DNA of 64,000 bases, from positions 68,067,522-68,131,521 of the forward strand of contig OX104117.1 in the NCBI GenBank assembly GCA_944474755.1, written 5' to 3'. Position numbers and translations under genes: made by a program. Source of the stretch: Limnoperna fortunei (taxonomy: Eukaryota; Mollusca; Bivalvia; Mytilida; Modiolidae). The notes beneath the pieces are model-generated. The model had not been told where the DNA came from and did no database searches. It worked only from the letters and a program-made list of their open reading frames with translations. Shown here in pieces: positions 27,830-41,113 of the stretch (the first letter of the stretch is position 1; the number at the start of each line of letters is the position of its first letter).

Positions 27830-28246
27830 CTAACACAGGAAATGCCCAACAAGTTCCATTTGACAGACAGAAAATAAATGACGATCTATTAATAAATAGC
27901 AAAATGAAACATTAAGAATGGCATCACATAAGAACATCTGTTTGCCTTGAGTAAATTCCATTAATTTGTCTTCGAATACAAGATGCGAATCCTGAATAAT
28001 ATTTGAGATATCGTAGTTGAGAAAAATCGATCTTTTGTCATGAAGATAAAAGCCAATGAACATATTGAACTTAAAATATGAACAGATGTTAGGCAAGAAT
28101 ACGTTGTGGTATACCAGTGTAGCGTTCTCAACAACAGTATTATATACTGTCCATGAGATACCTTTAAAGTTATTTAAAGCATGACATACATTTTTCCATT
28201 CGTGAGCTAAAACGGGTAACATTCCCATGGTAATCAAACATGTCAT
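27830..28246 (-). other. 138-codon open frame, probably not a gene
   Basis: After the LINE frame this is the longest open frame in the window. It begins MTCLITMGMLPVLAHEWKNV and is rich in F, L, N and C, with no motif or repeat pattern that I recognise. No splice-site pattern frames it, no neighbouring exon continues it, and it sits inside the large Rab intron on the same strand. In 64 kb of AT-rich DNA read in six frames, one frame of this length is about what chance allows. Confidence 0.2.
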
Positions 28247-29049
28247 TAGTTTTTGTTGGCGACAAAGCCAATCACATAATACATTATTTATACATTCTAC
28301 AGCAAATAATTATTGCTTTATACGTTTAAAATGATGAAAAATGTTTGATGCGACATTTGTCTGAAAGATGTCTATATATATGGGATATTATTTTTCATAT
28401 AAAGAGTATTATGCAAAACATGCATTATATTTAGTATTATGAACTATTTATCTTGAATGATAAATATCGTCATCTTTCTTATTATTAGTACCATACTCCC
28501 AGATAAGAATGAAACGTGATTTTTCACATTCCATTTATGTTGTATGCATAATCTAGAGTAAGAATCCATTACTAGTATTATTAATATTAATAACAAAATA
28601 CCGAAAACACAGAAAACTGTCAAAAACGAACACGTATACGAGCATGCAAGGTACACCTTTTATTCCAAATTGTTGTGTGTCATATTATCTTTGGTTGGTA
28701 GGTACAGAATATATTTTTGTATCATTTCTTTTGAACGCAAACAATTAGAAAGTTTGGCTTTTAAAAATAATTGGCATGGATTTATTCCTCCATATCTAAA
28801 TGACCATTGCATTTTAAATGAACCACAACGTACCATGAAAGGAAAGTGAAGCTTCTCTGCAAGTCAGATCAGCAAGAACTTATTAATATACATAGAAATC
28901 CTTGTTAGCCAAGACTATTGGCACAAACTGCTGCACAAATGGGTTGGACAATTAAATTCAGATTAAGAAACAAAACAAATTGATGAATTTCTTAAGCATA
29001 CATGTACAACACGTCTAACAAGAAAACTCGTGCGGGAAAAAGAGAATGC

Positions 29050-29220
29050 AGATGTACTCGAATGTCCCGGTTACTATGTTCCGATTGATGATCTCGACAT
29101 TATTGTATCAATCCTTCAATACAGTGGGGTTGCGGGTTAAAGACCAACGTGAGGCAAGGTGTGCTCAATTTAACCCCTAATTGAAATATAAGGATTGCCA
29201 ATGTTCTGCCGGTTTCACAT
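29050..29220 (+). mobile_element. Degenerate SINE fragment
   Basis: The B-box region (GGTTGCGGGTTAAAGACC), GCAAGGTGTGCTCAAT, AATTGAAATATAAGGATTGCCAATG and TGCCGGTTT follow the SINE order. The A-box half is barely recognisable and the tail is lost. Confidence 0.65.
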
Positions 29221-31250
29221 TTTGTTTTATATCGAGAAAATTTTAAGCCATCTGAATAAAACTGTCTACGAGCATTGAATTATTTATTTTTTATACATCA
29301 AATATTACTGACAGCGTTGATTACGTGTTGAATATAATATATATAGATAATTCCAGAAATCATAACTACCATTCCAACGTGTACTTTTTAAATGTTTCCT
29401 GAAATTGTCTAGAGAAAAACATATTTCAGAAGATGCACTTCAGTAACACACTGAAAGACGACGTAAACTGTTGTTTGCACGAAACATGCCAGTAATATTC
29501 TCCCATGACAGATACGGTTGCTTGTGTTGATTGTTAGTTAGAAGGTAACCAGATAATAGGTACTGATTAAAATGTTCGGCAAAAGCCAATCAATACAACG
29601 GATGATAATAGCACCTGTCTGTAAACATTATTATACTAATTTGAAAGAAAGAATGACAATCGTGACCAGTTTGATTATTGCTCAATGTCTAAGGGAACAA
29701 TTTCTATTTTAATCTAATGAAGAAAACTGACGATATAGAGCTAATATATAAAATTTAAATACATTTCTTCTAAGCATCGGCCACATTGATTATATGTTTC
29801 ATTAGTTTACTAATGAATTGTTAAAAAATAATCCCGCGTTTTGTGAGATTTCTTCTCGTATATTTCTGTGCTCCATTATTCTATCCGATTCATCAATATA
29901 ATTTGTCTATTGCTAGTGCTGGTAGTTAAATTTCAGTAAAAACATAGACATAAAGACAATGAATCTTTGTTTAACGTGCAGTAATCATTCTTTATTTTCA
30001 TCGCTACTTTTAGATGGAAATGAAGAACATAACCAAAATATTCCTTATTACGGTACTCTTTTTTCATTAATGTTTGTAACGCTGACACAGCATATACATC
30101 AAACAATGGAAATAATAATGGCAACGAAAAATGCAATGCATGTAAGACTAGTATTATAATGCAAATTTGCAAAGACTTTTTATGTTTTTGGTAATAATTG
30201 TTATCTGTTAAACAGTAAAAGTTGTTATTAAAGTCTGTTGACATGTAAAAGAAATAATAAATTGTGCTGCCGTCAAGGTTACAAGAAAACCTGTTAGTGA
30301 AATGTAGAAAAAGGTGAAATTATAAATCTGCACTAAAAGAGTCTTAATAATTATATGTAATTACGAATTACTCGTACAGATTTGTAGAAAGCAAATAAAC
30401 GAATATGACGAATCCAAACTAACATTTTTACAGTTGTCTCAAACACAAATATGTGGTACATTGCAAGATATTGGCCAAGTTAAAATAAAATGAAATATCA
30501 CAATATCAACGTCGACAAAAAATATAAAAATACAAAAGATTAACATAAACTATTTTAACGTTCATATCCAGTTTAAATTGTAACAATGACCAGGTTTGTC
30601 AAGAAACTAAACATACTTGAAGCATCATCAAAGAACTGTGAACGAACCCAATTAAAGAGGACGGACACAACAAAACACCCAAATAAAAAGAAATAAACAT
30701 TGTCATTTTTTACGAATAGTTGGTTTTTATGTAAAATAAAAGCTCAACAAACTTTGTCGCAAGATTTCATACAAGATAAAAAAAATTACGTTTACAAACG
30801 TTTCTAACTGTGGATTTTAGAAAATAATCAACCAGTTTGCAGATTCATTTGCAATATTTGTTATTTTACATATCAGATAAATTGTATCTACCTGTATATT
30901 TATGTCAAATAGAACCAAAACATAGTAATTAAACTGTACCTTGTAGAAAACCTCATCCGTATGTTCGACATCTGCATAGATAAAACCCATCTGGTTATTC
31001 ATAAATATTGACCAAACTATTAACTCCTGTCTTCTCTGTGTATACTACAGTATAATTGTGCTCAACAGGTTTTCACAGGAATAAATCGCTATGTCCACTT
31101 AGTAACAGAATATGGTGTATCCAATCACAAAGATTTAATGAAAACATACTGGGAGTGACAGCAAGTTTTGTTCTACCGTCACTTAGTGATTGTGACTTGT
31201 CACCATATCATGAAAATTGAAACACATGCTAGGACTGAAAAAGAACGAGA

Positions 31251-31315
31251 TGATTATTTATGCTGCTATCAACTGTTAGTGTTATGATTTATTTATGCTG
31301 CTATCAACTGTTAGT
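31251..31315. repeat. Short tandem duplication (about 34-bp period)
   Basis: TGATTATTTATGCTGCTATC continuing AACTGTTAGTGTTA is followed directly by TGATTTATTTATGCTGCTAT continuing CAACTGTTAGT, with a single-base difference in the T run. Confidence 0.93.
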
Positions 31316-34300
31316 CTTGTATTGATAAAAATCTCAACAAATGTGCGTATAATCGCAAATTCCAAATCAATGTATAAACAACGTATTAAGAATGCTCATT
31401 TTGTTGATTAGCGTTCAGCACTTTCTCATATTATTTGACGTTCACACTACTAAATGAAATGAATATGTGTCAGATTAAACATATCTTAATTACATCTTCC
31501 AGTTATCACATTCCAACAAATTTATATTCAGTTTCAATTATTGCCTTCAGGAATGGCACTTATTGTCTATTTCTAAAGCAATGTGGTACTTTTTTTTAAA
31601 TACCACAAATATTATTAGAATTTACATAAAATTAAACAATTTAGATCTACAGTTTATAGTCAAAAATATATACAATACACATCCAAGCACTTAAATGATA
31701 TTTTTAAACCTGTTTAAATGTTCATCCTTATGTAGGAAATACCTTTTCTATTTGAGTCCAACAAGTTCTCTTCACAGTGTGTATGCTGAGTTGTTCACCT
31801 ATTAACAGCTGTATAAGCGATTGTCGTGTTGGAATCACATAATTTATCAGCTTTTAAATTAACGTATTGATTGATTGAAATTCACATGTTAAAAGACAAC
31901 TTGTTTTATGCACGCGTTCGGTATAGCGGTTGATGTGTCTTAAAATCGTTAAATTGTTAAATATCGCTAATTTACAACTAAATATTCCAATTAACGCCGT
32001 ATCATGACAGTAGGGACTATCGGACACTGTCCTTTATAAGATTATTCGTCCACATAAACGATATACAGAACAATAATTTTTGTTTTATAAAAGATAACTT
32101 TTACTATGTTTGCAGGCGCAAGCCTGGAATAACGCAAAAACCTAAACAACAACCTTGCTTTGAAAGGAGCAAAAAGTTAGACAGTATTCCTATATCCATT
32201 AATTAGCAACATATCAATTGAGAATGCAAGGAACTTTTACAATAGCTATACCGCAAATCAAGATTAATATTACAGTATCATAAAATCTAAGGCAATGATT
32301 AATCAATAAACGAATGTATACTTAAAATTCAATAGACTTTAGAACTATATAGGTATAAACTGGACAATATAACCAACCTTCATGAAAAAGACCATTTGTG
32401 ACAATTACAAACAAGGGCTATGAACGTATGTCTAGCTAAATCTAAAATGTTTAAAAAACAAAACTAAATTTCGACAATCCTAATAGAAGGGACTTTGATA
32501 ATAATTTAAATTCAACTGGTATTCGGTATTCTCTTTTATGCTCATTTCATAGCTAAACTTAACAGCAGGGAACAGTTATTTGAATTCTCTTTTTTAACAG
32601 GTTCCTTTGTTTTCGATCTTTTATTTTTACCTTTTATTTGTACTTTACTCGTACTTGTACTCGATTACTGGATTTTTTTTAAAATGCATACAAAATTATT
32701 ATAACACTATATGAAGCGATTGATTATTCCTAGTTTTTTCGTTAGTAATTGTTATTCTCAATGCCTTAAAGTTGAACTGAGATCAACTTGAGTTGATCCA
32801 TTTATTGCGATTGGATTCCTACCAGCATAACAATAACTTTATATCCGGAGACTCGTTGCTGACACGTTTCCTGTTTTGTGTTGCACGTGGGTTGAATGAT
32901 TTTTTGTTTCATAAAAATAAACTTTCAAAAATATGTAAAATATATAAATACATATAAAAAAATAATCCTAGTTTGCTTCTATTGTGTATGCGTGTGTGAT
33001 TCGAAAGGGCGTTGGAGATTTATTTTTATTATAAAATATTCCAGCGTTTAAGGGTATCTTCCATTTACGTTAAAGATAATAAAATTTTTAATTTTATTGC
33101 CTACTAATTAAATCTGGCATTAATTAATACAATTTTGGTTTGTATTTTTAAGCACCCTTGCGAATTAAAACAATTATTAGTCCAACAAATATAAGTACAT
33201 TTCTGCAAGGAGACTTACGGAATTGATAGCTAATTTAATTAATTTCACTTACTAAGTAAGGCGTTTTAATCACAATAAAAAATGTAACTATGATGCATCT
33301 TAGCTGCCTACATACGAATATGGTTCAAGTACGAATATGGTTATAGAGAATCTGAAATGTTAAATTGGCAAGACAAAGAATATGGTCTGGATGTCAGAAA
33401 CTGCTAATCACATTGTAAACAAACATGTATACGTCCAGCAATTCCTACCGAGTGTTAATGATGGCACCGACAAACTTATTGTCTGTCATATGCATTCTCA
33501 CTATTGAACGAAACATACTATATCAAAATACTGAAAATTAATATTTAAACAAAACAAAACAAATTATATAGGTATTAATATAACAAACAACACGGGGCAG
33601 TTGACAATCCATTCACAATGACAAACATAAATCTTTAATTGAATACAGCAGTACTGTGTTCGTTTTCCCTTTTAGTATTGGATATGAAGGCATTTGACAA
33701 TAACTGTAAAATGTTTTATTACAATTGTTTCATAACAAATATCACAAAAGTCGCCAATTAAACAAACCATGACGTTTATGTTTTCTATTGTGTGTTAAAA
33801 TTATAGTCGTAATACTTAGTATGTATTAAATCGATATTAAGGGAACTTCCGCGCTCGTACAATGAGAACAACTACTACTCAACACAATTTAAAACAGCCA
33901 AATGTTCCTCTTCACAATAAGCGAAATAGTACAAAACATTAAAAGAACAATAAGTTTGTTAACAGAGGATCCCAATGTCATCATTCTATTTTCCATTTAC
34001 AAAGTATTTTTATTCTTTAAATTTGTGAAAGAATCAAACAATTTGTGAATAAAAAATAATTGAATTCAGGTATAAAACAATTTATCTTTGAAATATGCGT
34101 AATTACCATCAAATGTCTGAAGAATTAAAATGTAAACTATGATTAAATTACATTATAGTTTTTAGCTATACTACACCTAAATGGGAGTATATAATTCCCA
34201 AAAGATCCCAATGTAATCATCCTAAAATGTCCCAATATGTCGACTTTCATATGTTCTCAATAGTAATAACCGTGACATTTAACTATATTTAAAACAAACT

Positions 34301-36450
34301 AATATATGAACAGGGAAGATGTCTGGTTTATAATAATTTTTGCTACAAAGGTCGTTTGTCAATATTGTAATTGAAATGGATTAAACAAGAATATAATTGG
34401 CTCCAACATAGGTAACCTGGAAATAAGCGTAGCGTCAGCAATATCTTTATGCTGCATCTCTGGCCAAAGATATTGTCGAATGATGAAGTATACATATGTT
34501 TTATTGTTTATCCAGATCAATGTAAGAAATATGCAATGTGGGCATCACTATATACCCAAATTGGTGCATACTTTCTGCATGGTTAAACATTTATGTCAGT
34601 CAAACAAGTGAGTTAAAACTTCCATGCAAAAAGATCAAATTAGTAGGATATGTTGATCTAAAATATATTCCAATATATCAGTATGATTCGATCAGATAGT
34701 TATGATATGACACGACCTCTGACAAACCAATGTTTTTCTGTTATGTGTAAAATTGCTTTTCCCTAATGCAGCAGTGATATCTCACATTAACATTAGACAT
34801 ATTAAGGGTTACGATAAAACAAACAACTAGCCCAAACACAGTCAAGATCCACAGAATTGCTTCAAAAACAATATTCTGAAAACACAAATTAGTTATAAGC
34901 CATCCCTTATTTCACGGATGTTTCAAAATTTTATTGCCAATTGCAATATCGTATTAACACCGGCAACTGATATAAACGCGTTTAGTATTAATTACAAAAT
35001 ATGCATTTCAATGTAGGTGGTCGATCAGTCACGAATGAAATTGGTATACATTTTAAAATACTGTCAAATACGCATAATGTGAAGAGGAATAAAAATTCGA
35101 TAAAACAAATTCTACTTGCCTCCACTTTTCAAAAGTTGACACAAGCAGAAATTATAGTTTGTTTGAAATATCTTAAGTGAATTCCATTGCTATTTGTGTA
35201 GACGAAATATAAATAAACTCGTTAAAATACTTCTATTGGAAATAAAATAATAATCACAAAAACACAAACATTGGCATTAAACACGTCAAACAAACAGGAA
35301 CAACAGACGAATAAGCAATTCTGCTACAAATGGCTTTGTGTTACACAAGACATTGTCAAAATGACACAAGTCGTTATCGAGAAAAAGAAAACAGAGAGAT
35401 CAACTTGCTTTAATATGCTGATTCATATGTTGTACATATATTTTAAACTTGTTGTAAATAATAGTTTTTCAAATTTTTGTTTAAAGTTTTTAAAGTTAAA
35501 AAATGATCGGTAAATGTAAGTTGGTTTAATTTTGCTCTCGCTACAGTCTTTGTAAATCTGAAGAAACTGTGTGCCTAAATATATAACTGTTTATTTCAGA
35601 CACAGACATAATCGATATCGATATAGACGGTGTGTATAATATCAGAGTAGAATATTCCCATGCGAAGAATGGCAAATTAAATAAAGTTTTGACGCACCTT
35701 TAGCTTTATACAATTTATTTGTTAATTATGATAAATATCTAATGAAGATGGAATGACTTTTTCCGCTGTACAATTTTTAAAGACCTTTAGCGAAACAAAT
35801 ACACATTTTGAAAGGTGTGTAACCTGTGACATAATATTTTCATAATATTATTCAAAAAAACACTACCATCGTTTTCAAATGAAAATCTTACATTTATTAT
35901 TTTCTAACTTTATACAAGGGAATCAACATATCATTCCAATACATTCTCGCTCTATAAGATATGGATTCATGCACATCTTCATCTTTAAATTCTGGAATAG
36001 TCAACAGGTTCAATTTTATAATCAGAAATCCTGTGACCGACATACCAGCACTTTTTATTGTCTAAAAATAGTATCCGATTAAATGTCGTCACGATTTTAC
36101 TGAAAACAAAGAGCTAGGTAAGATAGAACCACGGACTGCCGAGTGTGAAGTCACGAAACCATTTGGCGGATTCCAAATGTGATAAAAAGGTAAAAATGTT
36201 CGACCAAATGATTACTTACATAAGACCTTTCATAAAAAAATAAATACCTCATGTATATTGATATTCATTATATATTTTACGACTACAAAGTAACAATTAA
36301 CACACGTTCTCATAGAATGAAAAAAAGGTATATGTATATTTGAATTTTTTTTACAGTTAAAACAGGACAACGTAAAATGTACAAAAGACTTGTAAAATAT
36401 TTTTCACAATATCTTAAAATGATTATTTAACACTCGGAAAGGCAGTAAAT
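31316..36450 (-). other. Stretch of the 26-kb Rab intron without recognised features
   Basis: AT-rich throughout. Open frames near 35271 and 35879 (80 and 67 codons) have no recognisable motif. I saw no Rab-like exon on the minus strand and no duplicate of exon 2 or 3 here. Confidence 0.5.
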
Positions 36451-36477
36451 AAAAAATGTCATAAAAAAACCAAGGTT

Positions 36478-36960
36478 AAAATAATTTACTACGTCAGAAG
36501 CAGTCTAGTCAAGACTAATCGCTCAAACCAAAACAATATTTCAAATCCAAACAAATGAGATGTTGTAGAGCTTTGAACACCAAAATTCTAAAACTTTATA
36601 CCAAATCCGAGTACAACTTGAAAATAGAAAAACCTTTGAATCAAAATAATTTTCGAAGTTTCAGGGCTGTAAATTTAGACAATTACAATATCAATAACAA
36701 AATCTATAATATTCCTGTCAGTAATGAAGTGTGACTACTGGGCTGGTGATACCCTCGAGGACTAACAGTCCAACAACAGAGGCATCGAGCGAGTGGTTGC
36801 AAATAATAATGTCATCAAAGATACACAAAAGTTAATATAATTAACTACGCCAGACACGCATTTCGTCTAGTCAAAACTCATCAGTGGCGCTCGAACCAAA
36901 ACAATATTTAAAATCCAAATGAATGAGGAACAACATAGGAACTAGGAGATACCAGCCCAA
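36478..36960 (+). repeat. Two copies of a mussel-type dispersed repeat
   Basis: Both 36478-36620 and 36830-36930 carry TTTACTACGTCAGA / TTAACTACGCCAGACACGC, then GTCTAGTCAAGACTAATC / GTCTAGTCAAAACTCATCAG, CGCTC(G)AACCAAAACAATATT and AAATCCAAA..AATGAG. The second is preceded by GGTGATACCCTCGAGGACTA and CAACAACAGAGGCATCGAGC (from about 36740). This ordered pattern is one I remember as abundant in Mytilus genomes, which is a main reason for the organism guess. Confidence 0.78.
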
Positions 36961-37861
36961 ACAAGGTGCTCGTTTTGTTTAGTATCTGAATTTTTCTAAA
37001 AATCACCAGTCCAACTAGACGGAAAGTAATGGTCTATTTCAATATTTGTATGTTAAAACTTTCTAAGAATACCTACAAGAAATAGCAAAACCATTATTTA
37101 CAAAAATATCAAAACCCAGAAACTACTTATTAAACGATAACAGGGACATAATGGTTATTGCTATTTCTAATCTTAAGTTGCTTGCCCAAATTGTCATATG
37201 TATCCCTGTTTCTTGTAAGTGCGACAGCAGGATGTGTTACTATTTTGCTCGCAATGCCCATTGAGCACATCTATGTAAATCCGCCAATTTCATTTAATTC
37301 TAAAACTGATATAACAAAACATCAGTGTTTCATGTTAAGGCAATTGGGATTATAATGCAGACTTCTATTTGTATTTAAACTTTTATCAATCAAACCTAAT
37401 CTGCAAGCTTGTTCACATTGCTTGGAGTGTTTGAAATCGCAGTAATGTTTAACAACCACAATGTATGTTAGAATCTTAAAGCAATAACAATTGTAAGCCA
37501 GAATAAATAAACGTAAGTCAAACGTAGATCATCTAAACGTTTCAATTTGCACTGTACATGCAACTAGAGATACCATGTTTGTTTTTGAAAACATCAAATG
37601 TATTTCGAAATCTTATACAAACTAATGGTAATGTTTAAATATATATTTAAACATGAAAAACATAAATATAACATAAGCCGAATGCAAAGTCTATTTTTGT
37701 GTTTGAAGATAAACATTTAAGTTGTTGATTAAGTATTAAGTATTAAGAATTATCAATCAAGCTACTTTCAACATTACAGATGTATTTTTATGTTTAACTA
37801 CTTGGCATCAGTTTGATATTTGTTTGAATGAAATCAGCGATATTTAAGCTATATTAGAGAG

Positions 37862-38034
37862 ATTTATTGGGGAGAAAACAGGATCAATTAGAGAAAACTT
37901 ATTGGCGGCAGGAGAACTAGCGATCCTTGCCAAATCGAGTACACCCAGTCATAGCATGCTCGAAATGGCAACCTCAGTGTTTACCCGCCTGTGATGAATA
38001 GAATAAGTAACCTTTACTACTCGGCAACTGGGAC
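37862..38034 (-). mobile_element. Degenerate SINE copy
   Basis: The reverse complement shows GGTCCCAGTTGCCGAGTAGT, CAGGCGGGTAAACACTGAGG, GGGTGTACTCGATTTGGCAA and GGATCGCTAGTTCTCCTGCC in SINE order. The tail is poor and both boxes are mutated. Confidence 0.78.
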
Positions 38035-39142
38035 CACTAATTACTATTTTATTCTTAGAAGATGTAGTATGGTGACCATGTAAAGCAGGAACTGCTTACA
38101 TGTCCGGTGTACTGGAAATCATTGCAGTCTTAAGGGGAGTTGTGCTGCTTTTCTTTAGTTTTCTGGTTTTCCTTTGCTTTTTCTCTCTGCTATTGGTTTA
38201 TCTTTTTTTATCAAATTTTTCATTTTTCATATTTGTGAACAATGTTTCTAATCATGTCTTGGTACTTTTTACTGTTACGCCAACACCAAGCATAACAGAG
38301 TTCAATAAGTAGCATGTACACCATCGCCATTCCCTGAACACTTTTCATAGATTAAATAGTTTCTAACATACATTTCAGTGAGATAAACAAACGATTGGTA
38401 AATTAATATTGACACTAATAAATTATTTAAAGATTGTGCTAAAGTGCAAATTTTTAAAACCTCCTAAGTCTAATTGTTTGGTTGACCAATATTTTTGGTG
38501 TAATATTTACGGATCAGAGGAAACGTACCTCAGATGTAATATATTTTATAATAATTGTACCTTTATAACACATTTTTCTAAAACTGTAGTTTATTGCGTA
38601 CAGCAACTTAACAAAATGTGTCATTAACGACAAAGAAAAGAACAGCAAAATTACAATTTGAAAGTAAACTGGTAATATGTCTCTTCCTGTAACATAACAG
38701 TGTCTTTATGTCTTGTTCATAAATCATGGTACATAATTTTTTTTTAATTTCATGCATGCAAGTTTGATTGTAATTCTATATTTTATTATCAAATTATGAA
38801 GGATATTACTTTGTATTACGACCATGAAGAATAGATCGATCAAACAAAGGCATCATTGAACATAACATAATATAAAACAATTTAGATTAAAGTGCGCTAT
38901 GGTAACACACAAAAATAACTAAACAATTGACTATTCATGAGTGACTAGGGTAACAGAAAGTGATAGTAGTAAGTTTACACAAGCCAAGAACAAATGAATA
39001 TGAAAAATATTACAAAACCACTAAACAAAAACCGAACTTACAATAAAAAATGACCAGAATCAACTATAATGAAATTCTAAGCAATCACTAACTGCATAGG
39101 CATAATAATAATTAAAAAAACCCAAATCCATGTATTTATCTG

Positions 39143-39382
39143 ATTGTTTGTTTGATTGTTTTAATAAAGTTTAACAAAGCTGTTGACTTGACAATTTTTC
39201 AGCTATATCATGGCATCTTGTTTTTATAAAGGAAGTAAGCCGGAGTACCCGAAAAAACTGTAATAACATTGGCAGTCTAGAACACCCTGCCCGCATTGAG
39301 ACTCAAACCCGCAATCTCAGTTCTGACCAGCCCGCGCTCAACGGTAGACTAACTACTTTAACCACTCCGCCACCGAGACTCC
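39143..39382 (-). mobile_element. SINE copy, moderately diverged
   Basis: The reverse complement begins GGAGTCTCGGTGGCGGAGTG, has GAGATTGCGGGTTTGAGTCTC as a B-box region, GGCAGGGTGTTCTAGACTGC, CGGGTACTCCGGCTTACTTC, and ends at a TTAAACTTTATTAAAAC and CAAACAAACAATC tail. Length is close to the intact copies. Confidence 0.88.
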
Positions 39383-40970
39383 ACTATGACATTGCAAAGT
39401 AATGGTTAACTTAAAATTCAAATACATATTTTACAAACAAATAAGAAGAACTACCATCTTCCTTCTCGAACAAAAGGGTATAAGGTATTATAGAATAGAG
39501 AAAAAACAGTAGTGAAACATGTTAGAACAAACTAGCTAAATACACATTGTATATTATACTACACACGTCAATTGTAAAGACACAAATAGTGTAAGAATAC
39601 AATTATTAATTGATCAATTGTTAAAAGCTAAATCTACTTAAGTAAATTCTTGAGGCCAACTAAGTCTTACTGCTGACTAGATATGCAAATTATATAAAAG
39701 TGCATTAATTTTATTCATTAAATTATTTTTACTTAATATTTTATCTGCATGTAGTTTGTGGATTAAAACTTCGGTGAAGAACTTAATGTTACTGACTGGC
39801 ATGTCAGATCGGTAGAAGTCGTGATTTAAAAAAATACTTTATATGTCAAAACACATCAAGAAGCTTAAAAGGAAGATCAAAAGGAATGCTACTGCTCTTT
39901 TTTCACAAAGGATCAGAAATCTAACAGTGATGAAAACATTCTTATTGATCCAATATTAATAAGATTAGTTTTTGATTGGTGATGTCGTCTTGACAATGCA
40001 TATAGAATTTCAATGAGCATGTTGAGTTACAATTCAAATGTGACTTGAGACCTAATCGCCAAGATCTTATCATTATTTGAACTTGCTAAGAGTCGGTTTT
40101 AAAAATTAAATTACTGAAAAAGGTCTCTTAATGCCTTCGTGCTTACTTTATATAAATTTCAAACAAAACATATAAAAACCACATTTCTGACATTGATTGT
40201 AGACACAATACTATTGTGTTAACAGTCGTCACATTGAACAGCTGCAACCTAGGGATTACTAACACGACTTATAAAATGCAACGTTACTTTGCTAACAAAT
40301 AAGTCACGTTCAAACAAACAAATTGTTCTCAAGCAATCAACAAATCGTCATTTTTGATCAAATCGCGTCATAATTCGTTAAAAAAACATTAAGATCGAGA
40401 ACGTAAAAATCCCTGCACTCACGAATCTGGTAATATTTTTACATTTTTTATGTTCATATGTTTGACTTAAACTAGCTACATAAAAAAATGAATACTCTTA
40501 ACCACACGAAATGTTAATGTCTAAAAGATCTAAAAGATCAAATTGATTAAATTAGCACAAAATGTATGACTGATGCTGAACATAGCCAACAATACCATGA
40601 TTCAAACATTTATCATTTTATAATCATAGTCCTTCAAACGAAATAATAATATAAAGTTGCAATGTAGAGATGTTTATTGTTATTTTATCCATAGAATAAA
40701 CGATATCAGATAAAGTAAACATGTCTATCATTATTGGTCTGGGATGCAAAAATCAAGAGTTATACGTTATCGATACTAAATAGGTCAGAATCTTAATACC
40801 TCAAATTTTGGGCATCTTCAAAAAACAAATTGTGCAGAATCTCAAAACAATTAAAGTAATAACAGAGTACTGAATACCAAAAAAAATTGTAAACAAACCA
40901 ATCTGCAAATCAAATTCCAAGAATCCAGTAAACTTGAGAAAGTAACAAAAAGCAAACACAGCAAAAACAG

Positions 40971-41113
40971 CAATGGACCTGACTTGGTATGGAGATTTGG
41001 AAAGAAACGAAATTTTTAGGCATGCCAATCATCCCCTCTTCTATTACTGTGTGGTGTGATAATGAATATGTTTGGTATCAGACACCACTAGTCAGTCACA
41101 AGTGTATCAAATA
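40971..41113. repeat. Dispersed repeat Y, copy 1
   Basis: Shares with 63040-63200, in the same orientation: CAATGG.CCTGACTT.GTA, TTTT..GGCATGCCAA.C.TCCC, a TTCTATTA/TTCCATTAATGT region, ATAC/GACACCACTAGTCAGT and GTGTATC. No coding potential. The sequence before it (A-rich, CAAACACAGCAAAAACAGC) may belong to the element. Confidence 0.72.

Noticed and set aside
27830..28246. 138-codon minus-strand frame as a novel gene.
   Set aside because: No motif, no splice context, AT-rich composition like the intron, and a length about that expected by chance in this much sequence.
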